Assembly (NCBI RefSeq): GCF_043195125.1
Contig: NZ_JBAFWR010000008.1
DNA: 64,000 bases
Strand: one strand, 5' to 3'
From: NCEH01 sp043195125
GTDB taxonomy: Bacteria > Pseudomonadota > Alphaproteobacteria > Rhizobiales > Xanthobacteraceae
The position numbers and the translations under genes were made by a program. This document shows, piece after piece, positions 36,321-44,631 of the stretch; position 1 is the stretch's first letter; every line of letters starts with the position of its first letter. The notes below the pieces were generated by a model that saw only the letters and a program-made list of their open reading frames with translations, had not been told where the DNA came from and searched no databases.

Positions 36321-37022
36321 ATGTTCACCTATCTCGCCAGCACGTTCGACCCTGGGCTGCTTTGGGAATACCGAGAAACGCTGCTGCAAGGACTTCAGCA
36401 GAACCTCATCATTTTCTTCCAGTCCGCCGTGCTCGCGGTGCTGCTCGCCTTTGTGGTGGGCAATGCGCGCGCCAGCCGCAGCCGGCCGGTGCGGTGGATG
36501 GCGATCTGCTATTCCGAATTCTTCCGCAATACCCCGGAATACGTGCTTCTGGTGTGGATCTATTTCGTGGTTCCGCTGATCATCGGCAAGATGATCGGCA
36601 GCCGCGCCGGCTTCAGCCCCCATGTGGCGGCCGTGCTCGGCCTCGGGGTCGCCTATAGCGGCTTCCTGTCCGAGACGGTGCGCGCCGGGCTGCGCTCGGT
36701 GCCACTGGGACATGCGGAAGCGGCCACCGCGCTCGGCCTGTCCCCGTTCGCCACCTTCCGCCGCATCGTGCTGCCGCAGGCCATCCGCCGGATGCTGCCG
36801 GAAGCCACCAACCAGATGATCTCCCTGTTCAAGTCGACCACCATCGTATCGCTGATCTCGGTGCACGACATCTTGTACCAGGTGTCGGTCATCAGCTCTT
36901 CGGAGATGCGGCCGATCCCGCTCTACACCGGCGTGGCACTGCTTTACTGCCTGATCATCATCCTCGCGACCTATCTGCTGAACCGGCTGACCGACCGGTG
37001 GCGGCGACGCGGCTGGGCGTGA
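36321..37022 (+). CDS. Polar amino acid ABC transporter permease
   Basis: A 233-residue HisM/HisQ-type permease (about five helices). FRNTPEYVLLVWIYFVVPL (about 69-87) is the family's amphipathic entry block, and the EAA loop GHAEAATALGLSPFATFRRI (about 131-150) contacts the ATPase. It begins 5 bases after the ATPase stop. Confidence 0.88.
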   Translation: MFTYLASTFDPGLLWEYRETLLQGLQQNLIIFFQSAVLAVLLAFVVGNARASRSRPVRWMAICYSEFFRNTPEYVLLVWIYFVVPLIIGKMIGSRAGFSPHVAAVLGLGVAYSGFLSETVRAGLRSVPLGHAEAATALGLSPFATFRRIVLPQAIRRMLPEATNQMISLFKSTTIVSLISVHDILYQVSVISSSEMRPIPLYTGVALLYCLIIILATYLLNRLTDRWRRRGWA

Positions 37023-37031
37023 GGCGAACCG

Positions 37032-37709
37032 ATGCTGGATAATTTCAATCGCCTCGTGCTCGCCAACATCGGCATGCTGCTGGATGGTCTCGGCGTCACG
37101 CTCTACATCTGCTTCTGCGCATTCGCCTTGTCGATCGTGCTGGGCATGCTCGCCTGCATGGTGCGCATGTGGGTGTCGCAGCTGCGCTTCGTGGCCATCG
37201 CTTATATCGAATTCTGCCGCGCCACACCGATCCTCGTGCAATTGCTTTGGGTGAACTACGTCTGGCCCGATCTGTTCGGCTTCCCCGAGACCGCCATGCA
37301 GGCCGGCATCCTGGCGCTGGCGCTGCAATCGAGCGGATATCTCGCCGAGACGTTCCGCGCCGGCTTCGAGGGCCTCCCCAAGGGGCAGCGGGAGGCGGCG
37401 CTGGCGGTCGGGCTCAGCCGCTGGCGGATCGTCACGCGCATCGAGGCGCCTCAGGCGCTGCTCGTGGTGGCCCCGCTCATGATCAACCAGCTCGCGGTGG
37501 TGGTGAAGTCTTCCACCCTGGTCTCGGTGATCTCCAATCCGGACCTGATGTACCAGGCCTTGAAGATCGTCAACCAATGGTACGAGCCCATCGAGGTGCT
37601 CACCGTGGTCGCGTTGACCTATTTCATCGTGCTGTTCTCGCTTTCGAGCATCGCGAACCATTTTTACGTCCGGTTCCAGACCAAATACGGGCTCGCGGCC
37701 GGAACCTGA
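37032..37709 (+). CDS. Polar amino acid ABC transporter permease
   Basis: A 225-residue second HisMQ-family permease. The entry block is EFCRATPILVQLLWVNY (about 59-75) and the EAA loop is PKGQREAALAVGLSRWRIVT (about 116-135). Starts 9 bases after the first permease, with which it forms the channel. Confidence 0.88.
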   Translation: MLDNFNRLVLANIGMLLDGLGVTLYICFCAFALSIVLGMLACMVRMWVSQLRFVAIAYIEFCRATPILVQLLWVNYVWPDLFGFPETAMQAGILALALQSSGYLAETFRAGFEGLPKGQREAALAVGLSRWRIVTRIEAPQALLVVAPLMINQLAVVVKSSTLVSVISNPDLMYQALKIVNQWYEPIEVLTVVALTYFIVLFSLSSIANHFYVRFQTKYGLAAGT

Positions 37710-37756
37710 CGCCGGAACTGCCTTCAATACATCCAGAGATAAAAGAGGGGATGGTC

Positions 37757-38605
37757 GTGAGCGAACAAACTGATGTGTCGAAACGCGCCTTGCTGGGCGG
37801 AATGCTGGGCGTCGCGGGTGCCGCTGCGATGATCGGCGGGGCCGGCGGCGCCAAGGCCCAGCTTCTGGAATCGGGCATCGACCCGAAGTCCGTGCTGGCG
37901 AAGGTCAAGAAGGGCGGCCAGCTTCAGGTCGGCTACGCCCTGCTGCCGCTGTGGTTCTTCAAGGATCCGAAGAGCGGCGAATTGAAGGGGGTCTACAAGG
38001 ATCTCGTCGATATCCTCGCGCGGGATCTTGAGATGACCGTGCAGTGGAAGGAAGTGAGCTTCGCCAATTCCACCATCGACCTGCGCTCGGGCGAATTCGA
38101 CCTGTTCGGCTCGTCCGCCAGCTTCACCGTGCCGCGGGCGACGGTGGTGAATTATGTCGGCCCGCTGTGGGCCAAGGGCAGCCTGCCGGTGATCCGCAAG
38201 GCCGATGCCGAGAAGTACAAGACCGCCGCCGACCTCAACAGTCCCGACGTGACGATCGCGGTGAATGCCGGCTCGGCGGACGAGCAGCGCATGCCGGCGA
38301 TCTTCCCGAAGGCGAAGATCATCGGCATCGCCGGCCAATATGCCATGGCGGCCGAACCGGTGCGCGCCGGGCGCGCCACCGCCTGCATCGTCGGCGATAC
38401 GGAAGCGATGGCGCTGGTGCGGCGCAATTCCGATTGGGCCTCCATCGTCGAGCCCGGCAAGAGCATCGACAAGCGGCCCAACAGCTGGATGATCCGCTAC
38501 GGCGATGTGCCCTGGAAGAACTTCCTGGATTCCTGGTGCTATTACATCACCACCAACGGCGAACTGCAGCGCATCTACGATCGGTACGCGGTCGATATCT
38601 TGTGA
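37757..38605 (+). CDS. Polar amino acid ABC transporter periplasmic binding protein
   Basis: A 282-residue SBP_bac_3 protein. The N-terminus has a Tat-like leader with KR instead of RR (SKRALLGG, then GVAGAAAMIGG and AKAQ). The mature part has QVGYALLPLWFFKD and the DLFGSSASFTVPRA region typical of amino-acid binding proteins. GTG 37757 is preferred to ATG 37751 because AGAGGGG (37744-37750) touches the ATG but is 6 bases from the GTG. By its operon and operator, the ligand may be a (D-)amino acid or 5-oxoproline. Confidence 0.85.
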   Translation: MSEQTDVSKRALLGGMLGVAGAAAMIGGAGGAKAQLLESGIDPKSVLAKVKKGGQLQVGYALLPLWFFKDPKSGELKGVYKDLVDILARDLEMTVQWKEVSFANSTIDLRSGEFDLFGSSASFTVPRATVVNYVGPLWAKGSLPVIRKADAEKYKTAADLNSPDVTIAVNAGSADEQRMPAIFPKAKIIGIAGQYAMAAEPVRAGRATACIVGDTEAMALVRRNSDWASIVEPGKSIDKRPNSWMIRYGDVPWKNFLDSWCYYITTNGELQRIYDRYAVDIL

Positions 38606-38671
38606 GCGGGAAGACGCGCCCCGGCGCGGCGGGAGGCAAGAGGCGCCTCCCGCATGGCGGCCCGGCGCGCG

Positions 38672-39541
38672 TCAGCCCTTCGGCGAAACCGCCTCGCTCG
38701 GACCCGAGGCAAAGCGGATCAGGTCGGCGTCGAGGCCGGGGGGCTTCAGCGTCGTTTCGCTGAGAATGCGCAGCAGGCGCTTCTGCGTCTGCCGCGCATG
38801 GGCGGGCATCAGGGTGGTCAGCGCCGCCCTGTCGCGCGCCTCGAGCGCGGCAATGATCTCGTCGTGTTCCTTCAGGTTCACGTCGAACTGCTCGTCCAGG
38901 CGCGAGCCTTCTTCTTCTTCCACCTTGTAGATCATCACCAGAAGGCGGCGCACATGGCGATGAGCCGAGCGCGAGAATTCAAAGAACAGCGAATTGCCGA
39001 TGGAGCGGCTGATGCGCAGGTGGAATTCCTCGTTCAGCCGGGTGATTTCCAGATAGGCGCGCTTGTGCACCTCGCGCTCGTAGCGCGCCTCGATGGCCTT
39101 GAGGTCGTCCAGCAGCGTGGAATCCTCGAAGCGGCACAGCTGCGCGCTAATGGATTCGGCGATCTGATAGGCGACCACCACCTCGTGGATCTCGCGGAAG
39201 TCCAGCTTGCGCACATAGATGCCGCCGCGATTGGGCGCGATATAGACCAGCCCTTCTGCCGCGAGGCGGTTGATCGCCTCGCGCGCCGGGGTGCGCCCCA
39301 GCTTGAACTTGTTGATGAGCAGCGCCTCGTCGATGCGGCTGCTGGGCTCCAGGGACATGTCGATGATCTTGGCGCGGATCAGCTCCACCGCTGCGTCCGT
39401 CTGCGAGGCGGATTTGGGCGGCGCAGACTTCGCCAGCGCGGATTTGGACGGCTTGCCGCTCTCGCCCGCCGTGCGCGGCCGCCGTCCCGCCGCGGCCGCG
39501 GGCTTCCCGGCGGCGGCTCGATCTTTCCCTGTCTGTGCCAT
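38672..39541 (-). CDS. GntR-family regulator with FCD effector domain
   Basis: A 289-residue FadR-subfamily regulator. A 45-residue low-complexity Ala/Pro/Lys/Arg-rich N-terminal extension precedes the winged helix (RIDEALLINKFKLGRTPAREAINRL at about 68-92). The all-helical FCD domain follows, with the metal-binding His residues plausible in EFHLRI and in HRHVRR. ATG 39541 has GGAGGAAG 10 bases upstream; an ATG 8 codons earlier is possible. It sits between the importer and the catabolic operon, divergent from the latter, and three copies of one 17-bp operator nearby outline its regulon. Confidence 0.88.
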   Translation of the reverse strand: MAQTGKDRAAAGKPAAAAGRRPRTAGESGKPSKSALAKSAPPKSASQTDAAVELIRAKIIDMSLEPSSRIDEALLINKFKLGRTPAREAINRLAAEGLVYIAPNRGGIYVRKLDFREIHEVVVAYQIAESISAQLCRFEDSTLLDDLKAIEARYEREVHKRAYLEITRLNEEFHLRISRSIGNSLFFEFSRSAHRHVRRLLVMIYKVEEEEGSRLDEQFDVNLKEHDEIIAALEARDRAALTTLMPAHARQTQKRLLRILSETTLKPPGLDADLIRFASGPSEAVSPKG

Positions 39542-39629
39542 GGGCGGTGCGCTTCCTCCAGCCATCTTCCTGCCCGGACGTGGAAAACGAGCGCCAGCCC
39601 CGCCCCGTCCGGACGCGGGACAATAACAC

Positions 39630-39658
39630 TTGCCAATGATATACGCGACGTATATTTA
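39630..39658 (+). promoter_or_regulatory. Promoter of the DUF1445-RidA-DUF4392-pxpABC operon
   Basis: TTGCCA (39630-39635), a 17-base spacer and TATTTA (39653-39658). The GntR-type operator (39639-39655) fills the spacer and overlaps the -10, which would block RNA polymerase. Confidence 0.55.
39639..39655. promoter_or_regulatory. GntR-type operator, copy 3 (best match)
   Basis: ATATACG-CGA-CGTATAT is a perfect 7+3+7 inverted repeat between the gntR gene and the operon it faces. It is the most symmetric of the three copies. Confidence 0.75.
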
Positions 39659-39735
39659 ATCCCGGCATCATCGAAAACCAGCCGGCGCGCGCCCTGCGGC
39701 TGCCCGTCGCGTGCCGATCGAAGGTGAATTCCCTT

Positions 39736-40545
39736 ATGTGCGCCTCCCGAGCGTTCCCGCCCCCTTTCAGCACCCCCGCCGACGCGCGCGCAGCGATCCG
39801 GGCGGCGGACTATGCCGGGCCGACCAGTGCCATGGCGCGCGGCCACGTGCAGGCCAACATCGTCATCCTGCCGCGCCAGCATGCGGCGGATTTCCTGCGC
39901 TTCTGCCAGCTCAATCCCAAGCCCTGCCCGCTGCTGGAAATGGGCCAGCCGGGCGACCCCGCCCTGCCCGGCCTCGGCGCCGACATCGACATGCGCTCGG
40001 ATCTCTCGGCCTATGACCTGATCGAGAATGGGGAGCATGTCGCCACCGTCTCCGACATCCGCGAATACTGGTCGCAGGATCTCGTCACCTTCGCGATGGG
40101 CTGTTCGTTCTCCTTCGAGGAGGCGCTCGAGGACGCGGGCCTCGGCGTGCGGCACAACGAGCTTGGCCTGGTCGGCCCCATGTACACCACGAACGTTCCC
40201 ACCCGCCCGGTGGGCGCGTTCGGCGGCCCGCACATCGTGACCATGCGGCCCTACACCCCGGCGAAGGCGATCCGCGCGATCCAGATCACCGGCCGCTTCC
40301 CCGGCGTGCACGGCGCGCCGATCCATTTCGGCGATCCCGCCGCCATCGGCATCGAGAGCCTGGACGCCGTGGAGTATGGCGGCGACCAGGTGCCGATCCA
40401 TGCGGACGAAGTGCCGGTGTTCTGGGCCTGCGGCGTCACCTCCCGGCGGGCGGTGGAAAGCGCGAAGCTGCCCTTCTTCATCGCCCACAAGCCGGCCCAC
40501 ATGCTGATCACGGATCGGCGCAACGCAGAGATGGCGGTGTTCTGA
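39736..40545 (+). CDS. DUF1445 / D-glutamate cyclase-family putative hydro-lyase (YcsI-like)
   Basis: A 269-residue protein of the DUF1445 family, usual length. Recognisable blocks are GHVQANIVILPRQHAADFL (about 36-54), TFAMGCSFSFEEAL (about 118-131), MYTTNVPTRP (about 149-158) and HIVTMRP (about 166-172). In animals this domain forms the N-terminal half of mitochondrial D-glutamate cyclase (DGLUCY), which turns D-glutamate to 5-oxo-D-proline; in B. subtilis ycsI sits next to the oxoprolinase genes. ATG 39736 has AAGGTG 9 bases upstream. First gene of the operon; its partner half, DUF4392, is two genes downstream. Confidence 0.88.
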   Translation: MCASRAFPPPFSTPADARAAIRAADYAGPTSAMARGHVQANIVILPRQHAADFLRFCQLNPKPCPLLEMGQPGDPALPGLGADIDMRSDLSAYDLIENGEHVATVSDIREYWSQDLVTFAMGCSFSFEEALEDAGLGVRHNELGLVGPMYTTNVPTRPVGAFGGPHIVTMRPYTPAKAIRAIQITGRFPGVHGAPIHFGDPAAIGIESLDAVEYGGDQVPIHADEVPVFWACGVTSRRAVESAKLPFFIAHKPAHMLITDRRNAEMAVF

Positions 40546-40546
40546 A

Positions 40547-41038
40547 ATGTCCGCTCCCACCTGGACCTCGCACGACATCTTCACCCGCCTGCGCGCGCTG
40601 GAAATTCCCGTTCCCGAGCGCGTGCAGGCGCAGGGCGGCTATGCTCTCGTCAGCGTCCACGGCGGCATCGCCTATACCAGCGGCCAGCTGCCCCGCCTCG
40701 ATTCCACCGGCGGCATCATCAGCGGCTGCCTTGCCGCCGGGGATTCCCTGGAGCTTGCGCACCAGGCCGCGCGGCTGTGCTTCGCACGAGCGCTGCTCGC
40801 CCTGCACCAGGAGCTGGGCGATCTCGCGCGCCTGGAGCGGCTGCTGTTCATGCGCGGCTTCGTCAATGCCCGCCCCGACTTCGCCAAGCATGGCGCGGTG
40901 ATGGATGCGGCCTCCGATCTTGCCATCACCCTGTTCGGCGAGAGCGGCCGCCACGGCCGCTCGGCGCTGGGGGTCGCGAGCCTGCCGGCCGGCGGGCTCG
41001 TGGAAATCGAACTGGTCGCGGCGGTGCGCGCCGCCTGA
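40547..41038 (+). CDS. RidA-family protein (YjgF/Atu1372 type)
   Basis: A 163-residue RidA/YER057c-type protein of the longer Atu1372-like branch. Visible features are GIAYTSGQLPR (about 39-49), the middle helix of the family, and LPAGGLVEIELVAAV at the C-terminus, where Glu binds the substrate. RidA members hydrolyse reactive enamine/imine intermediates formed by PLP enzymes or deaminases. The start lies 1 base after the DUF1445 stop. Sitting between the two cyclase halves, it may clear an imine such as 1-pyrroline-type or dehydro-amino-acid by-products. Confidence 0.85.
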   Translation: MSAPTWTSHDIFTRLRALEIPVPERVQAQGGYALVSVHGGIAYTSGQLPRLDSTGGIISGCLAAGDSLELAHQAARLCFARALLALHQELGDLARLERLLFMRGFVNARPDFAKHGAVMDAASDLAITLFGESGRHGRSALGVASLPAGGLVEIELVAAVRAA

Positions 41039-41092
41039 GCCGCCCCGCGGCCCCGCCTTTCCTCCCCTCCCTCCTTGTTGCGAGACACGCCC

Positions 41093-42016
41093 GTGGGTGA
41101 CAGCATCGATCTGATTGAAAGCGTCGTATCGCGGCACGTCCGCCGCGACATCTCGCGCCTGACCGCCTTCGCGAAGGGCAATCTCGGCCGCGCGGCCCAG
41201 TCCATCGCCGGCACGGCGCGCCCGCATGTGGGCATCGTCGCCGGCTTCTACATCAAGCATGCCGAGCCGCCCTCGCCCGAAACCGACGGGCTGATCGGCA
41301 TGGCCCATCTGGCCGCCGGCTTCCGCGCGGCGGGGTTCGATGTCACGGTCATCACCGATGCGCCCTGCGCCAAGGCGGTGTGGGCGGTGGTGGATGCCCT
41401 GCCGGAGCCGGTCCATCTCGAAGTGGTCGGCGTCGACGAGGGCGCGGTGCTGCGCCTGCGCGAACGGCTCGCCACCCAGACGTCGCCCCTCACCCATCTG
41501 GTCGCGGTGGAGCGGGTCTCGCCGGGGCCGGACGGCAAGCCCCATCGCGAGCACGGCTGGGACATGTCGCGCGAGACCGCGCCCCTGCACCTGCTGTTCG
41601 ACGATCCGGCCTTTGCTCGCCCCTGGACCACCATCGGCATCGGCGACGGCGGCAATGAGATCGGCATGGGCTCGCTACCGGCGGATATCGTGGCGAGCGA
41701 TATTCCCAACGGCGAGGTCATCGCCGCCCAGACCCCCTGCGACCACCTGATCGTCGCCGGGGTGTCCAATTGGGGCGCCTATGGTCTGCTGGCCGGGGTC
41801 GCCGCCGCGCGGCCGGACCTTGCCGAAGCGCTGCTCCGCCATTTCGACACCGCGCACGAATATCGCTTCCTCACGGCGGCGGTGGAAACCGGGCAGGCGA
41901 TCGACGACAGCCGCGTGGACCGGCTCGGCAAGCCGCAGATGAGCGTGGACCGCATTCCGGTCGCCGAGCATGCGGCCCTGGTCGAGGAAATCCGCGCGCT
42001 GGTGGTCGCGGCCTGA
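41093..42016 (+). CDS. DUF4392 protein, D-glutamate cyclase C-terminal-domain homologue
   Basis: A 307-residue protein that I recognise as DUF4392, the C-terminal half of DGLUCY-type D-glutamate cyclases. The strongest motif is TIGIGDGGNEIGMG (about 182-195), followed by CDHLIVAGVSNWGAYGLLAG. Glycine-rich and acidic, this looks like a phosphate or metal-binding loop. GTG 41093 was taken as start; TTG 41075 is also open and neither has a strong ribosome binding site. Separate from DUF1445 but in the same operon, so the two may assemble as a complex. Confidence 0.82.
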   Translation: MGDSIDLIESVVSRHVRRDISRLTAFAKGNLGRAAQSIAGTARPHVGIVAGFYIKHAEPPSPETDGLIGMAHLAAGFRAAGFDVTVITDAPCAKAVWAVVDALPEPVHLEVVGVDEGAVLRLRERLATQTSPLTHLVAVERVSPGPDGKPHREHGWDMSRETAPLHLLFDDPAFARPWTTIGIGDGGNEIGMGSLPADIVASDIPNGEVIAAQTPCDHLIVAGVSNWGAYGLLAGVAAARPDLAEALLRHFDTAHEYRFLTAAVETGQAIDDSRVDRLGKPQMSVDRIPVAEHAALVEEIRALVVAA

Positions 42017-42058
42017 CACCCAACGCGCGGCGCCGCGCAGGACCGGGCGGGAAACCCC

Positions 42059-42829
42059 ATGCGCAGCATTGATCTCAATGCCGATCTCGGCGAGGGCTTC
42101 GGGCGCTATGTCTGCGGCGATGACGCGGCGTTGCTGGCGCTGGTGTCGTCGGCCAGCGTCGCCTGCGGCTTTCATGCCGGCGATCCCGACACCATGGCCC
42201 GCACCTTCGCCGAGGCGAAGCGGCGGGGCGTGCAGGTGGGCGCGCATCCCGGTTTCGCCGATCTCGCCGGCTTCGGCCGGCGGCGCATTCCCCACAGCGC
42301 GGGCGAGATCGAGCGGCTGGTCGCCTACCAGATCGGCGCCGCCCAGGCGCTGGCGCGCTATTGCGGTCACGAGATCACCTATGTGAAGCCGCATGGCGCG
42401 CTCGGCAATCTCTGCGAGACCGATGCCGACGCCGCCCTGGCGCTGGCGCGGGCGGTGAAGGCAGTGGACGGCCGGCTCGCCTGCCTGTGCATCGCCGGCA
42501 GCGCGCAGGTCCAGGCTGCCGAGCGGCTCGGCCTTGTGGCGGTGTCCGAAGTCTTCGGCGACCGGGGCTATGGCGATGACGGCCGCATGGTGCCGCGCGG
42601 GCAGCCGGGCGCGCTGATCACCGACCCGCAGGCGGTGGCCGAGCGCACCTTGCTGATGGTGCGGACCGGCGCGCTCGCCACCCTCAGCGGCCGCCTGGTG
42701 CCGGTCCGCATCAATTCGGTCTGCTTCCACGGCGATGCGCCCCATGCGGTGGAAAGCCTGCGCCGGGTGCGCGTGCGCCTCGCCGAGGAAGGCATCGCCG
42801 TCGCCCCGTTCGCGACGGTGGCCAGATGA
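42059..42829 (+). CDS. pxpA: 5-oxoprolinase subunit PxpA (LamB/YcsF family)
   Basis: A 256-residue LamB/YcsF protein. The N-terminus IDLNADLGEGFGRY, then ACGFHAGDP (about 37-45) and YVKPHGALGN (about 107-116), are the family's metal and substrate-binding blocks. With PxpB and PxpC it forms the ATP-dependent prokaryotic 5-oxoprolinase that opens 5-oxoproline to glutamate. Its stop overlaps the pxpB start by 4 bases. Confidence 0.93.
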   Translation: MRSIDLNADLGEGFGRYVCGDDAALLALVSSASVACGFHAGDPDTMARTFAEAKRRGVQVGAHPGFADLAGFGRRRIPHSAGEIERLVAYQIGAAQALARYCGHEITYVKPHGALGNLCETDADAALALARAVKAVDGRLACLCIAGSAQVQAAERLGLVAVSEVFGDRGYGDDGRMVPRGQPGALITDPQAVAERTLLMVRTGALATLSGRLVPVRINSVCFHGDAPHAVESLRRVRVRLAEEGIAVAPFATVAR

Positions 42830-43572
42830 GCGCGGGATATGCGGCCCCGCGCTTCCTGGATGCCGGCGACAGCGGGCTGGTGGTGGAATTCGGCGCCGAG
42901 GTGAGCCGCGAGATCAACGAGCGCGTGCTCACCCTTGCCGCCGCGCTGGAGCGCGCGGCGTTGCGAGGCGTGGTCGAGCTGGTCCCGACCTATCGCTCGC
43001 TCATGATCCATTACGACATGATGGCGATCGGCCGCGACGCGCTGACGGAGGCGGTGGCACAGTTGCTCGATGCGGCGGCCCCGGTTTCCGCCGCGCCGAC
43101 GACCTGGGAGATCCCCTGCTGCTACGATCCCGCCATGGGCGAGGACCTGCCCCATCTCGCCGACCATCTGCGCATGCCGGTGGACAAGCTGGTGTCGCTC
43201 CACCACGGCGCGGAATACCGCATCTATATGTACGGCTTCGCGCCCGGCTTCTGCATGCTGGGCGGCCAGCCGCCGGAGCTCAATGTCAGCCGCCGGCTGG
43301 AGCCACGCCCGCCAGCGCCGGAAAACCTCATCAAGACGGCGGCAGGGCTCACCGAGATCAGCACCTTTTCCATGCCCACGGGCTGGTGGATTCTCGGCCG
43401 CACGCCGGTGCGCATGTTCGCCCTGGCGCGCACGCCGCAATTCTTCGCGAAAGTGGGGGATTTGGTGCGCTTCCGCCCCATCGGGCGCGACGAATTCGCT
43501 GCCCTCGATGCGCGCGCGGCGGCGGGCGAGATCATCGCGCGCAAGATCCCGGCTCGGGAGATCACAGCGTGA
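42826..43572 (+). CDS. pxpB: 5-oxoprolinase subunit PxpB (KipI family)
   Basis: A 248-residue KipI/AHS1-type protein. RFLDAGDSGLVVEFG at the N-terminus and the block YMYGFAPGFCMLGG (about 128-141) are characteristic. In the 5-oxoprolinase it pairs with PxpC for ATP-dependent activation. Overlaps pxpA upstream and pxpC downstream, so all three are translationally coupled. Confidence 0.93.
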   Translation: MSAGYAAPRFLDAGDSGLVVEFGAEVSREINERVLTLAAALERAALRGVVELVPTYRSLMIHYDMMAIGRDALTEAVAQLLDAAAPVSAAPTTWEIPCCYDPAMGEDLPHLADHLRMPVDKLVSLHHGAEYRIYMYGFAPGFCMLGGQPPELNVSRRLEPRPPAPENLIKTAAGLTEISTFSMPTGWWILGRTPVRMFALARTPQFFAKVGDLVRFRPIGRDEFAALDARAAAGEIIARKIPAREITA

Positions 43573-44609
43573 CGGCGGGGGTCGAGATTCTCGCCACGGC
43601 GGGCGGCGCCACGCTCCAGGATGGGGGGCGGCGCGGCTATCTGCGCTACGGCGTGCATGTTGCCGGCCCCATGGATCGCGCGGCCTTCGCCATGGCCAAT
43701 GCGGCGGCCGGTGCCGCGCCCGGCGCCGCCGCCATCGAGATTTCCGTCGGCGGGCTCGAACTCGCCGCGCGCGGGCGCGCGGTTCGGCTGGCGATTGCCG
43801 GCGAGGATTTCATCGTCCGGCACGGGGAGCGACGGCTGTCCGACGGCTGCGTCGTCACGGTGCAGCCCGGCGAGCGCCTGTCGGTGAAGGCCGGGGCGGC
43901 GGGCATGTGGTGCTATCTGGCGTTCTCCGACCGGCTGGACCTGCCCCTGGCCCTCGGCGCGCACGCCACCCACGCCCGCACCGGCATCGGCGGCCTTTCT
44001 GGCCGGGGCTTGCGGGCGGGCGATTTTCTTCCCCTCGCGCCGTCTGCGGCATCCCCTGCCGAGGGACCGGCCGAGGGCGCATTCGCGATCGCCGATCCGG
44101 CGGCGGGGGCGCCGATCCGGGTGATGCTGGGGCCACAGGACGATTTCTTCGCGCCGGACCAGATCGCGGAATTCCTCGCCGCCGAATGGACCGTCTCGCC
44201 CAAATGCGACCGCATGGCCTATTTCCTGAACGGGCCGAAACTGGCGCACCTGAAGGGCTTCAACATCATTTCAGACGGCATCGCCATGGGCGCGATCCAA
44301 GTGCCGGGCAACGGCCTGCCCATCGTGCTGATGGCCGATTGCCAGCCCACCGGCGGCTATCCCAAGATCGCCAACGTGATCACCGCCGATCTCGGCCGCT
44401 TCGCCCAGATGCGCCCCGGCACGCGCTTCCGCTTCCAGGCGGTGGTGTGGGAAACGGCGTACGCGGCCCAGCGCCGGCTGCTGGGCGCGATGGCCAGCAT
44501 GGAGCTGCGCGCCCTCGCCCGCGCCCCCGACCTCTCCTCCGAGCGGCTGTTGGGCCTCAATCTCGTGGGTGGAGTCTGGGGGCCGGGACACGAGGCCCGG
44601 CCCCTTTAG
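43569..44609 (+). CDS. pxpC: 5-oxoprolinase subunit PxpC (KipA family)
   Basis: A 346-residue KipA/AHS2-type protein. TLQDGGRRGYLRYGVHVAGPMD (first 40 residues) is the hallmark, then GPQDDFF, SPKCDRMAYFLNG and QVPGNGLPIVLMADCQPTGGYP at about 232-265. Usual length for the family. GTG 43569 overlaps the pxpB stop (GTGA); the longer frame upstream overlaps pxpA and pxpB and is not used. Last gene of the six-gene operon. Confidence 0.93.
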   Translation: MTAGVEILATAGGATLQDGGRRGYLRYGVHVAGPMDRAAFAMANAAAGAAPGAAAIEISVGGLELAARGRAVRLAIAGEDFIVRHGERRLSDGCVVTVQPGERLSVKAGAAGMWCYLAFSDRLDLPLALGAHATHARTGIGGLSGRGLRAGDFLPLAPSAASPAEGPAEGAFAIADPAAGAPIRVMLGPQDDFFAPDQIAEFLAAEWTVSPKCDRMAYFLNGPKLAHLKGFNIISDGIAMGAIQVPGNGLPIVLMADCQPTGGYPKIANVITADLGRFAQMRPGTRFRFQAVVWETAYAAQRRLLGAMASMELRALARAPDLSSERLLGLNLVGGVWGPGHEARPL

Positions 44610-44631
44610 ACCGACCGCCGAAGCGGGGTGG

